Shown: piece after piece, positions 5,065 through 12,253 of the stretch
How positions within the stretch are numbered: the stretch's first letter is position 1
Layout of the letters: each line of letters opens with the position of its first letter
NCBI GenBank assembly: GCA_964440345.1
Contig: CAYTSA010000101.1
Location: forward strand, 1-13,334
Length of the DNA: 13,334 bases
Direction of reading: 5' to 3'
Origin: CAYTSA01 sp964440345
GTDB taxonomy: Bacteria; Desulfobacterota; Desulfovibrionia; Desulfovibrionales; Desulfovibrionaceae
Notes under the pieces: generated by a model
The model's input: the letters and a program-made list of their open reading frames with translations, nothing else
Databases searched by the model: none
What the model was told of the DNA's origin: nothing
Made by a program: the position numbers and the translations under genes

Positions 5065-7680
5065 ATGGAACAAGAATCCTTATCCACGCTAGTCAAAAAG
5101 CTTCCGTCCATTGGCGACGCCAGAATGGTCACCAACGGCTGGGCCGTCTGGATCGTCTGGAAGGACGAAAAAGTCGCCGCCGTCAGCCAGACGCTGACGG
5201 ACTACGGGGGCATGCTCCTGACTGAAGAGCGGCGGCAATCCTTGTGGTTCTTTTTCAACAAGGACGTGCTGCTGGCCCTCGCCCGGCTGGAGGTATGGGC
5301 CCGCTTGAACCCTATACCGGTGTTCGTGCAGGTCATCCCCGCCAAGTTGTTGCTCGGCTATAAGCTCGAAGTTTCTGTAGCCCTTGACACAGCCTTGACA
5401 AATCAGTCTGTTGTGCCTGGCGATGAATTCCAAGTGTTGCTGCATCCCAAGACGCACGACGAAGTCCGGGCCATCCCCGGCTTAAGCGTTGAAAAGATCA
5501 CCCTCACAGGCCGTCTGGCAAGCCAGGACTGGAAAGTGCTCAGGGCAGACCCCCGATTGCCATACCAGTCTGCTTCAGGATGGTATCTTGTTCTCAAGCC
5601 ATTGGGCAACCCCCTGGATAAAAGTTTTCTCAACGGCTGGCGGGAATTCTTTGATGAAGTGGAGCACATACTGGAACGGATGAAGCTGAAGTATCTCATC
5701 CACGATTTTTTCCTCATGCTCCCTCTGGAGAATCTGCGCTTGCTGCGGCTGTGGTGCAAAGACTTCCTGACCATGATCCGCCGGATCAAAGAGGAGGCCC
5801 CAGACCGCTACTGGCCTTGCGTCATCGCTGTTGTAGAAAGGAAAAACCTTAATTTCAACAAGGAATTGTCTAAAAGAATCGCCTTGGACTGGGACCAGCT
5901 CATGCCCGATTTTCCGCACATGAGCTACAAAACCGCATTCTTGATGGGCGAAGGCTTCAAGATCAACGACGTCCGCTTTTCCGTGGACCAGTCCAGCGTG
6001 GACGACTGGTGCAACGTCAGCTTGTCCGAAGAAGGCGCTGAAGACATCGGCGCCATCCAGGTGGAGCTGCCCAAGCGGCTGGTGGCGGGCAAACACGCGA
6101 ACTGTTTCTACTGCGGCCTGCGGTCGCACCCGCTCACAGAATGCCCTACCCGATTGCTGCAAGACATGCATCTGGACGTGTGGGACGCCATGGCCCGCAT
6201 GAACCTGAGCGACATGAAAACCGCGTTGCTCAGCGTGGATAAGGCGCTGACAGAAAACCCGGAAACCGGCCTCGTGGACATGCTTCAAGACAGAGGCCCG
6301 GACAGTCTGCTGGTGAAGGGAATTTTTTCCATCAATATGCCCAGCCAGTTTCGCATGATGCGCACAGTGTGGCGGTCCATGGGCAAGGATTACCCCCGGG
6401 CGCTGCATCAGCTGGCCCAGCCGCAAAACGATATGGTCTGGGCGGCGTTGCAGCTTTTGCTGGACGAAGAATCCATGCAGGCGGACAGAGACCTCTCCCA
6501 AGCGGCTTTGCGAGGCCCCCGCAACTATCAGCCCCGGACCTTGCAAGGCATTTCCGCCTTGGAAAAAGGCGATTACGATAAAGCCCTGGCCATGTGGAAG
6601 GAAGCAGAAAACCTTTCCCAGACGCCGTTCCAGTCCGCCTACCACGTCTACTTGCAAGCCCGGGGCCTGGAAATAGAGGGCAAACTGCAGCAAGCCAGCT
6701 CCATGTACAAGCAGGTGCTCAACTACACCCCCCAATGGTTTGAAGCCACATACCGCCAAGGCGTCTGTTTGGTGAAAATGGGCTTTGCCGAACAAGCCAT
6801 GAGCTTTTTCGAAAACCTCATCAAAAAAGACCCGAACATGTTCAACAGAGTCATCATCGACCCGGAGCTTGAGCGCGGGCGCCTGCACCTGATGACATCC
6901 CTCTACAAATTGTGGTCAGAAACAGAGGCGCAAGCTGTGGAGGAGCGGTCGCGGCTGAACGAACTCAAGGGCGAAGTTAATAAGTGGTTCCCTGAAGACC
7001 ACCACTTTGCCGGGGAGCTTATGGAGCGCATAGGCCAGCTGACTGCTCTGGGCGACGTGGAAAACTATGTTGCCTACCACACCCTGGCCAACGGCCGCGG
7101 CGACATCACCAGGCGGCTGCAAAGCCAGGTGGAAGAAGAAAGCAGCAAGCTCAAATCACGGTTTGAAAGCTTCAAATACAGGCTTTCGCACGTTAGGGAC
7201 GAAGCAGCCTGGTTTCCCTTCCCAAAAATTCTGGTGGAATTCAACAAGGACTACAACTTCTGCGCAAAAAACCTGAACTGGGCCCTGCGGCAGCACTTCA
7301 GCATGTCCGACACGTTCCGCAAAGCCGCTGACATTGCCGAAAAAGTGGAGGATAAAATCAAAGGCCTGGAGCACAAGCTCAAGACCTTGAAAATAGTCCG
7401 GGACGCCACCCTGTTCGTGCTCATCATGGGCAAAACCTTCTTCTGGCTGGAACTGACAGGACTCATCATATCCCTGCTGGCCTTGCCGCTGACCATCTAC
7501 TACGGCCAGAAAATGGACTACAGCTGGGCTTCCGGGCTGCTGGTACGGCAAAAATGGGAAATACAAAAAGGCATGATCATCATCTTGTCCATTGTGGCGC
7601 TGGCCCTTGCCGCGCTGCGCACGGCGCTGGTTTTTGAAAAACGCAAGGAGCGGCTGTTCCGCCGCCTACAGACCAAATAA
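5065..7680 (+). CDS. Large TPR protein with CCHC zinc knuckle and C-terminal membrane segments
   Basis: The function of this 871-residue protein is not known to me. Reading along it: residues 1-340 form an unrecognised mixed alpha/beta region without a signal peptide; residues 347-360 (C347, C350, H355, C360) match the CX2CX4HX4C zinc-knuckle pattern exactly; residues about 490-590 form about three tetratricopeptide repeats (for example 491-523, 524-556, 557-590); two heptad-like helical stretches at about 683-715 and 753-782 suggest coiled coils. Strongly hydrophobic segments at about 783-816 and 836-857 are followed by a basic tail. The likely topology is a cytoplasmic body anchored by C-terminal spans. 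The ATG has AGGAAGG four bases upstream. It may act as a scaffold binding proteins (TPR) and metal or nucleic acid (knuckle), which is inference. It is transcribed away from the MoaE-like gene, 24 bp apart. Confidence 0.85.
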   Translation: MEQESLSTLVKKLPSIGDARMVTNGWAVWIVWKDEKVAAVSQTLTDYGGMLLTEERRQSLWFFFNKDVLLALARLEVWARLNPIPVFVQVIPAKLLLGYKLEVSVALDTALTNQSVVPGDEFQVLLHPKTHDEVRAIPGLSVEKITLTGRLASQDWKVLRADPRLPYQSASGWYLVLKPLGNPLDKSFLNGWREFFDEVEHILERMKLKYLIHDFFLMLPLENLRLLRLWCKDFLTMIRRIKEEAPDRYWPCVIAVVERKNLNFNKELSKRIALDWDQLMPDFPHMSYKTAFLMGEGFKINDVRFSVDQSSVDDWCNVSLSEEGAEDIGAIQVELPKRLVAGKHANCFYCGLRSHPLTECPTRLLQDMHLDVWDAMARMNLSDMKTALLSVDKALTENPETGLVDMLQDRGPDSLLVKGIFSINMPSQFRMMRTVWRSMGKDYPRALHQLAQPQNDMVWAALQLLLDEESMQADRDLSQAALRGPRNYQPRTLQGISALEKGDYDKALAMWKEAENLSQTPFQSAYHVYLQARGLEIEGKLQQASSMYKQVLNYTPQWFEATYRQGVCLVKMGFAEQAMSFFENLIKKDPNMFNRVIIDPELERGRLHLMTSLYKLWSETEAQAVEERSRLNELKGEVNKWFPEDHHFAGELMERIGQLTALGDVENYVAYHTLANGRGDITRRLQSQVEEESSKLKSRFESFKYRLSHVRDEAAWFPFPKILVEFNKDYNFCAKNLNWALRQHFSMSDTFRKAADIAEKVEDKIKGLEHKLKTLKIVRDATLFVLIMGKTFFWLELTGLIISLLALPLTIYYGQKMDYSWASGLLVRQKWEIQKGMIIILSIVALALAALRTALVFEKRKERLFRRLQTK

Positions 7681-7811
7681 CTGTACAAGCTGCGGCTGTC
7701 GCAATCTTGTAACGTAAACAGATTAGCCTATGTAACCAAGAGATGGCCAGGTAAGGTTTTGCGGTGAAAGCCTGTACCTGAACATACTATTTTTTCTACT
7801 TGGGGGAGAGT
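7681..7811 (+). other. Spacer between the TPR protein and PilZ genes
   Basis: This 131-base spacer has no gene. It holds a weak promoter-like pair, TTGTAA (7707-7712) and TATGTA (7729-7734) with 16 bases between, then a strong stem-loop (7748-7780), a run of six T (7790-7795), and GGGGGAG just before the PilZ start. If the promoter is real, the stem-loop is in the PilZ leader. If not, it is the terminator of the upstream gene. Confidence 0.45.
7748..7780 (+). terminator. Stem-loop, possible terminator or leader hairpin
   Basis: CAGGTA (7748-7753) pairs with TACCTG (7775-7780), and the stem continues as AGG-T-TTT pairing with AAA-G-CCT, including one G-T wobble and one bulged G (7774). That gives 13 pairs closed by the loop GCGGTG (7761-7766). 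Six T residues begin nine bases after the stem, farther away than in a standard intrinsic terminator. It could end the TPR-gene transcript or act as a leader element of the PilZ gene. Confidence 0.45.
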
Positions 7812-8489
7812 ATGGCTGATGTAGCGGAAGAACGCATCAAAAAAGGCGATGCGTCACATTTTTCCATTCCCATTGGCTCGCCCGTTATTATTGAACCGCA
7901 CGGTCTGGGAGAAAAAATCCGCACGTATTTCATAGGAATGGAAAAAAAGAGTTACATCATCGTGTCCCTCACCTCTTTTGTGGGTGATAACCGTCTGGTT
8001 TTTGATTATCTCTACAAAGGCAACCGAACAAAATTGTTCTACACGCAAGAAGGCGTGGTCAACGGCTTTATTGCCAAAGTACTCCTCTACACCACGTCCC
8101 CGTTCCGGCACATTTACTTCAACTACCCCACTGACGCTGAATTCTGCAATCTGCGCAAAAGCACGCGCACAGACTGCCACCTGCCGGCAGTCATTGAAAT
8201 GAATGGGTCCGCCTCTAAGGCAATGGTCGTCAACATCAGTGATTCAGGCTGCGCTCTGAGCGTCAAGACGCAGCACTTTGCCGGCTCTCAGCTGAACGCC
8301 GGCGACATATTCACCTTGCGTTTCTTTCTCACGCAAGCCATGGAAGAGTTCCGGACCGTAAGCGAAGTGAAAAACATCCGTCAGGCGGAAGGCAAAATCC
8401 AACTTGGCCTCATGTTTCACGACTTGAGTGAAAAACAGTCCCGCCGCATCCAGGAGTTCATTGACTACGTCATCTCGTATAAGATGTAG
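7812..8489 (+). CDS. PilZ-domain c-di-GMP-binding protein, YcgR-like
   Basis: The 225-residue cytoplasmic protein has the two-domain YcgR layout: an N-terminal beta-rich domain (about 10-110) and a C-terminal PilZ domain (about 113-224). The c-di-GMP-binding residues are present: R115 and R119 in RKSTR, and the N-x-S-x-x-G motif NISDSG (141-146). In the family such proteins bind c-di-GMP and then slow flagellar rotation or change surface behaviour. The ATG at 7812 is chosen because GGGGAG (7803-7808) sits just before it. A TTG four codons earlier would overlap that site. It is a single gene with its own spacer and hairpin upstream, and is followed on the same strand by a receiver-PAS protein, suggesting a signalling neighbourhood. 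No flagellar gene is in the window, so the motility link is inference. Confidence 0.88.
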   Translation: MADVAEERIKKGDASHFSIPIGSPVIIEPHGLGEKIRTYFIGMEKKSYIIVSLTSFVGDNRLVFDYLYKGNRTKLFYTQEGVVNGFIAKVLLYTTSPFRHIYFNYPTDAEFCNLRKSTRTDCHLPAVIEMNGSASKAMVVNISDSGCALSVKTQHFAGSQLNAGDIFTLRFFLTQAMEEFRTVSEVKNIRQAEGKIQLGLMFHDLSEKQSRRIQEFIDYVISYKM

Positions 8490-8533
8490 TCCATCTGATT
8501 TCAGCCCAGCCGGTTGTCCACACTATCTTTTTC

Positions 8534-8549
8534 CTGTATACAGTTACAG
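8534..8549. promoter_or_regulatory. LexA-box-like site, CTG-N10-CAG
   Basis: CTGTATACAGTTACAG has the CTG-N10-CAG arrangement and agrees with the gammaproteobacterial LexA consensus CTGTATATATATACAG at 13 of 16 positions. It includes a perfect 10-bp palindrome CTGTATACAG. LexA sites differ between proteobacterial classes, so this may be chance or a site for another dimeric regulator. Confidence 0.25.
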
Positions 8550-8601
8550 TCTGCTTAGAGCGTTTAATCGTTGAAGATGTGTAAATGCTGTTATGCATTT
8601 T

Positions 8602-8628
8602 CCTGAAACAATTGCAAATTGATTCAGG
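8602..8628. promoter_or_regulatory. 27-bp near-perfect palindrome, candidate operator
   Basis: The left arm CCTGAA-A-CAATT and the right arm AATTG-A-TTCAGG flank the three-base centre GCA. Eleven of twelve arm positions pair, with one A-A mismatch on each side of the inner block. It lies about 80 bases upstream of the receiver-PAS start, just after a possible -10 box, which suits an operator for a dimeric repressor. No T-run follows, so it is not an intrinsic terminator. It might also be a dispersed repeat. Confidence 0.4.
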
Positions 8629-8706
8629 AGCGAGCGTTGTCTCAATGCGAAACTGCGCTACATATTCCCATTTACTGTGTGTGAAAAGCGCCTCATGAGG
8701 TACGCC

Positions 8707-9837
8707 ATGGATAGCTATACAATTCTTGTTGCTGAAGACGACCGCGTCAGCGCAGAAACGCTGTTGCTGTTTCTGGAAAAAATGGGCCACGAAGTCGTCG
8801 GGCTTGTTTCCCGAGGGGAAGAAGCCGTGGCCCTGGCGGCAGAACTGCAGCCGGACATAGCCATACTCGACATTTACCTTTCCCACGGCATGGACGGCAT
8901 AGAAGCCTGCCGCCGCATTACCGAAAACTCAAACATACCCTGCATTTTACTGACTGGCCAAAGCGCCGGCCAAGTGCTCGAACAAGTTGGCGAGAGCAAG
9001 GCTGTGTGCCTGATAAAAAAGCCCGTCCTGTACGAAGAATTGCAGGCCAACATCCACATCGCCATGCGCATGTGGTCCATATCGCAGCAACTTAAACTCC
9101 AGGAGGCCAGTTACCGGGCCTACTTCAACAACGCGGCGGTCGGCATTTACCGGGTTTCTCCTGACGGCGCAGTGGAAACAGCCAACCAAGCCCTGGCCAG
9201 CATTCTTGGCTACGAATCTGTTGAAGAACTGCTTTCGCTGGTCAAGTACGCTGGGGTCCAATACTATGTTCAAGAAGCCAGATTCACTGAACTCGTGGAA
9301 CAGCTGAACAATAAGGACGAGGTGGAGGGTTTCGAATCAGAAGTCTTCGGCCGTGACGGACAGGTTCTCTGGGTGTCAGAAAGCTGCCGGGTGGTGCGCA
9401 ACGATGACGGGTCCATCGCCCATTACCAGTGCATCGTCCAGGACGTGAGCGACCGCAAACGCGCCGAGCAGGACCTGCAAGTGACGCTGGATATGCTCAA
9501 ACGCGTGGTGGAGTCCATTCCGGACATGGTTTTTCTGGTGGACATGGACCACACCGTCATCCTCTGCAACCAGTCGTTTTCGCGTCATGTGGGCGCGGAC
9601 CCCGACGACATCATCGGCCGGCCCGTGACGGAATCATTTCCTGATTTTGCCAATTTTTCGGTAGACCCACGCTCCATGGCCGCCGCCACAGACCCCAAAT
9701 CGCCCAACAAAGCAGTGCATTTCTCCAGCGGGGAGAAGCATTACCATATGTCTGTCTCTCCGTATGCCGACGCTGACGGCGGCGCCATAGGCGTGGTGTA
9801 TGTCTGCCGGGAAGTGTTTGACAGCCCCCTGGCTTGA
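8707..9837 (+). CDS. Receiver-PAS-PAS signalling protein without output domain
   Basis: The 376-residue protein begins with a CheY-like receiver domain (about 4-122) carrying the acidic pocket E10/D11/D12, the phospho-acceptor D55, T83 and K105. A linker helix leads to a first PAS domain (about 132-255, with the PAC-type ending IVQDVSDRKRAEQ) and a second PAS domain (about 262-368). The chain ends there: no histidine kinase, GGDEF, EAL or DNA-binding domain follows. It probably receives a phosphate from a partner kinase and senses a small ligand or redox state, passing the signal by protein contact. The start at ATG 8707 is preferred because TGAGG lies six bases upstream. An in-frame ATG at 8695 and GTG at 8677 lack such a site. 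The following gene begins 33 bases after the stop. Confidence 0.88.
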   Translation: MDSYTILVAEDDRVSAETLLLFLEKMGHEVVGLVSRGEEAVALAAELQPDIAILDIYLSHGMDGIEACRRITENSNIPCILLTGQSAGQVLEQVGESKAVCLIKKPVLYEELQANIHIAMRMWSISQQLKLQEASYRAYFNNAAVGIYRVSPDGAVETANQALASILGYESVEELLSLVKYAGVQYYVQEARFTELVEQLNNKDEVEGFESEVFGRDGQVLWVSESCRVVRNDDGSIAHYQCIVQDVSDRKRAEQDLQVTLDMLKRVVESIPDMVFLVDMDHTVILCNQSFSRHVGADPDDIIGRPVTESFPDFANFSVDPRSMAAATDPKSPNKAVHFSSGEKHYHMSVSPYADADGGAIGVVYVCREVFDSPLA

Positions 9838-9870
9838 CGGCGTCCGCACTGAAGGGCTACAAGCTGCGTC

Positions 9871-10323
9871 ATGCCTGGATACAAGACCCACCTCACAGGC
9901 GGCGCCGTGGTCTCCGGGGGCGCGCTGGCCGGCTTGCTGTACCTGGGCTATTACGAGCCGGAGCCTCTGGCTGCGGCCTCGCTCATAGCCATTGCCATGA
10001 TGGCCTCCTTGTTTCCAGACGTAGACACCAGCTCCATGGGCCGCAAGCTGTTTTACGCCATCATGGCCTTCACAGACCTGGTGCTCATCGTCAACAAGCA
10101 CTACGAATGGGCGGCGCTGCTGGGCTTGTTCGCCATGCTGCCAGCCGTAGGCAACCACCGTGGCTGGACGCACACCTGGTGGGCCATGCTGGTGGTTCCC
10201 CTGCCCATTATGCTTATCCCCCTGGCGCTCTATCCGGACGCATCCTGGCAGGAGCCCGCGCCCTACTACGCTGCGGCTGTGCTGGGATATTTTTCCCACC
10301 TGGCCCTAGACCGCAAATTCTGA
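9871..10323 (+). CDS. YdjM-family membrane-bound metal-dependent hydrolase-like protein
   Basis: The 150-residue protein has about four hydrophobic segments (roughly 11-27, 33-48, 82-93, 104-121) with a further one near 132-144. The conserved polar residues of the YdjM (LexA-regulated membrane hydrolase, DUF457) family are all visible: H7 in KTHLTGG, FPDVD (48-52), the strongly diagnostic NHRGWTHT (95-102) and SHLALD (142-147). These His and Asp residues are thought to bind metal at the membrane face. The substrate is not known for the family. There is no strong Shine-Dalgarno before the ATG, and the 33-base gap from the receiver-PAS gene suggests a shared transcript. It is the first of three genes that run on toward the methyltransferase. 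E. coli ydjM is an SOS gene, which is of interest given the LexA-like box upstream of the receiver-PAS gene. Confidence 0.82.
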   Translation: MPGYKTHLTGGAVVSGGALAGLLYLGYYEPEPLAAASLIAIAMMASLFPDVDTSSMGRKLFYAIMAFTDLVLIVNKHYEWAALLGLFAMLPAVGNHRGWTHTWWAMLVVPLPIMLIPLALYPDASWQEPAPYYAAAVLGYFSHLALDRKF

Positions 10324-10366
10324 CTATGCCGCCGAAATCGGACCACTTTTTGCATTCATCGTCAGC

Positions 10367-12253
10367 ATGGACCCCCACGCCGTCACACTTTTGCCGCTGT
10401 CAGACCCGGCCCCTGCAGGGAGCCTTTTCCAAGAAGGCCTGGAAAAGCTGCGGCGCAACAATCTGGAGCCTGCGCTCGAGCTCTTTATGGAGCTGCTCGA
10501 CAGGGAACCCGACAATCTGGAGGCCCTGCGCCTGGCGGCTATTGCTTCATTGGGCCTGTGGAGGGTGGACCAGGGGCTGGAGCTGCTCGCCAAAGCAAGG
10601 GAAGGCTACCTACGCCGCGGCCGCGGCTTGAAACAAGCCGGCAATGTAGCGGCAGCCGCCTGCGCCCTGGCGGCCGCCGCCGACATGGCCCCGCTCATTG
10701 GCGAAGCTCTGGCCAACAAGGCGGCAAACCTGCGCGAGGCCGGCAACGCGGCAGAGGCCGAAGCTTGCGCCCGCAAAGCTCTGGACGCCGCCCCAGAAGG
10801 CCCCAGCGCTGTGGAAGCCCTGCACAATCTCGGCTTGGCGCTACGCGACCAAGGCAAGCCCGCAGCAGCGGAAATTGTCTTTCGGCAGGCTTTGCACAGG
10901 CGACCTCACAATGCAAAAGCCTGGAATAATCTGGGCAATGCTTTGTCCGACCAGGGCTTGGCGCAAAAAGCCCAATCCGCCTATGGACGCTCGCTGCAGC
11001 TGGCCCCGGACAATGCTCAGACTCTTTCCAATCTGTTGCTGACCATGAACTACCGCCACGATTTGAAAGCAGAACAGGTAGCAGCCGCCCATTCTCGATG
11101 GATGCAGCAGTTTGAAGCCAGCCAGCCCGCTATGGCCCGGACTGCAAGGCGCAAAAAACAGCAGTTGCGGCTGGGTTTTGTGTCTGCTGACTTCCGCACC
11201 CATTCTGTGGCCTTTTTCATAGAACCTGTGCTGCGCAACTTGCGGCGCAACCATTCACAACAATGGGAAATATATTGCTACTCCGCCACGCAGCGCGCTG
11301 ACGCCGTCACTGGCCGTTTCATGGCGGCGGCGCATGAATGGCGGGATATCGGAACCCTGCCGGCGCGCAAGGCTGCAGAAATCATCCGCGAAGACAGCGT
11401 CGACATCTTGGTAGACCTTGGCGGGCACACTGCGCAGTCCCGCCTGCCGGTCTTTGCCTTGCAGCCAGCCCCGATACAGGTTTCATGGATCGGCTACCCC
11501 AACACCACGGGCATGCAGCGCATGCATTACCGCCTTGTCGACTCCATCACCGACCCCCGGGGAGACGCCGACGCCCTGCACTCCGAGCGTTTGCTGCGCC
11601 TGGACCCAGTATTTTTGTGCTATCAGCCGCCCAGCCGCTCACCCCACGTGACGCCTCCGCCGGCGCTGGCCAAGGGACATGTCACCTTTGGATCGTTCAA
11701 CAACCTGGCCAAGATAAACCCTGCTGTTCTGGACCTGTGGGCGGCTATCCTGCTTTCAGTGCCTGGCTCGCGCCTGCTGTTGAAAAGCCGGCCTTTGGCG
11801 GACCAGGCCGTGCGCCAACGAATGCAGCAAGAACTGGCCCACCGCGGCGTGCAGAGCGGCAGAGTGGAGTTTCTGCCGCGCACTCCCGGGCTGGCCGCGC
11901 ACCTCTCCCTGTACGGACAGGTGGACATCGCCTTGGACACTTTTCCATACAACGGCGCGACAACCACTTGCGAAGCACTGTGGATGGGCGCGCCCACGCT
12001 CACCCTGACCGGAGACCGGCACGCCGGCCGCGTGGGCGCGACGCTGCTTTCCGCGGCCGGGCTACACGAATGGATAGCCAAAACACCAGAAGCGTACATG
12101 CAACGGGCAGCGGATTTTGCCGCGGACTTGGACTACCTGCAGCGCTTACGCTCCGAGCAACGCGACCGGATGGCGGCTTCGCCTCTGTGCGACGGTCCCG
12201 GATGCGCTGAGAGGCTGAACCGGTTGCTCAGTTCTCTGGAGCCGGAAACATGA
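10367..12253 (+). CDS. TPR-containing O-linked N-acetylglucosaminyltransferase-type glycosyltransferase (GT41, SPINDLY-like)
   Basis: The 628-residue protein has N-terminal tetratricopeptide repeats (about 18-220; the clearest are at 149-182 and 183-216) followed by a GT41 catalytic region (about 265-620). Visible landmarks are GFVSADFRTHS (270-280), where H279 aligns with the catalytic His of human OGT; DLGGHT (350-355); QVSWIGYPNTTG (371-382); FGSFNNLAKINP (441-452) with K449 at the position of the UDP-contacting Lys; and LDTFPYNGATTTCEALWMG (523-541). These enzymes transfer a sugar from a nucleotide donor to Ser/Thr or Asn of proteins. In bacteria some modify flagellin or adhesins. The ATG lacks a good ribosome-binding site. 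The stop overlaps the next start by ATGA, indicating tight coupling with the methyltransferase-like gene. The acceptor protein is unknown. Confidence 0.9.
   Translation: MDPHAVTLLPLSDPAPAGSLFQEGLEKLRRNNLEPALELFMELLDREPDNLEALRLAAIASLGLWRVDQGLELLAKAREGYLRRGRGLKQAGNVAAAACALAAAADMAPLIGEALANKAANLREAGNAAEAEACARKALDAAPEGPSAVEALHNLGLALRDQGKPAAAEIVFRQALHRRPHNAKAWNNLGNALSDQGLAQKAQSAYGRSLQLAPDNAQTLSNLLLTMNYRHDLKAEQVAAAHSRWMQQFEASQPAMARTARRKKQQLRLGFVSADFRTHSVAFFIEPVLRNLRRNHSQQWEIYCYSATQRADAVTGRFMAAAHEWRDIGTLPARKAAEIIREDSVDILVDLGGHTAQSRLPVFALQPAPIQVSWIGYPNTTGMQRMHYRLVDSITDPRGDADALHSERLLRLDPVFLCYQPPSRSPHVTPPPALAKGHVTFGSFNNLAKINPAVLDLWAAILLSVPGSRLLLKSRPLADQAVRQRMQQELAHRGVQSGRVEFLPRTPGLAAHLSLYGQVDIALDTFPYNGATTTCEALWMGAPTLTLTGDRHAGRVGATLLSAAGLHEWIAKTPEAYMQRAADFAADLDYLQRLRSEQRDRMAASPLCDGPGCAERLNRLLSSLEPET

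Larger units (their letters stand above)
8490..8706. other. Regulatory-looking spacer upstream of the receiver-PAS gene
   Basis: This 217-base, AT-richer stretch has no gene. It contains a LexA-box-like sequence (8534-8549), a 27-bp near-perfect palindrome (8602-8628), and a weak promoter-like pair TTGAAG (8571-8576) and TATGCA (8592-8597) with a 15-base gap, which ends five bases before the palindrome. The TGAGG at 8696-8700 is the ribosome-binding site of the next gene. Confidence 0.5.

Noticed and set aside
5575..6888. Open frame of 437 codons on the minus strand inside the 871-aa gene
   Set aside because: Composition is rich in His, Val, Gln and Gly, as expected for the shadow of a GC-rich gene. 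No ribosome-binding site or domain is seen, and the opposite strand has TPRs and a zinc knuckle.
7800..7811. TTG start for the PilZ gene four codons upstream
   Set aside because: It would overlap the GGGGAG ribosome-binding site, which fits the ATG at 7812 much better.
8677..8706. Earlier GTG or ATG starts for the receiver-PAS gene
   Set aside because: Neither has a ribosome-binding site, while TGAGG is well placed for ATG 8707, and receiver domains usually begin within a few residues of their first strand.
9634..10299. Open frame of 221 codons on the minus strand over the receiver-PAS end and YdjM gene
   Set aside because: It is antisense to two recognisable genes and has no domain.
11338..12210. 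Open frame of 290 codons on the plus strand in another frame of the GT41 gene
   Set aside because: The GT41 catalytic motifs are read continuously in the other frame. This one is Arg/Pro/Ala-rich without motifs.
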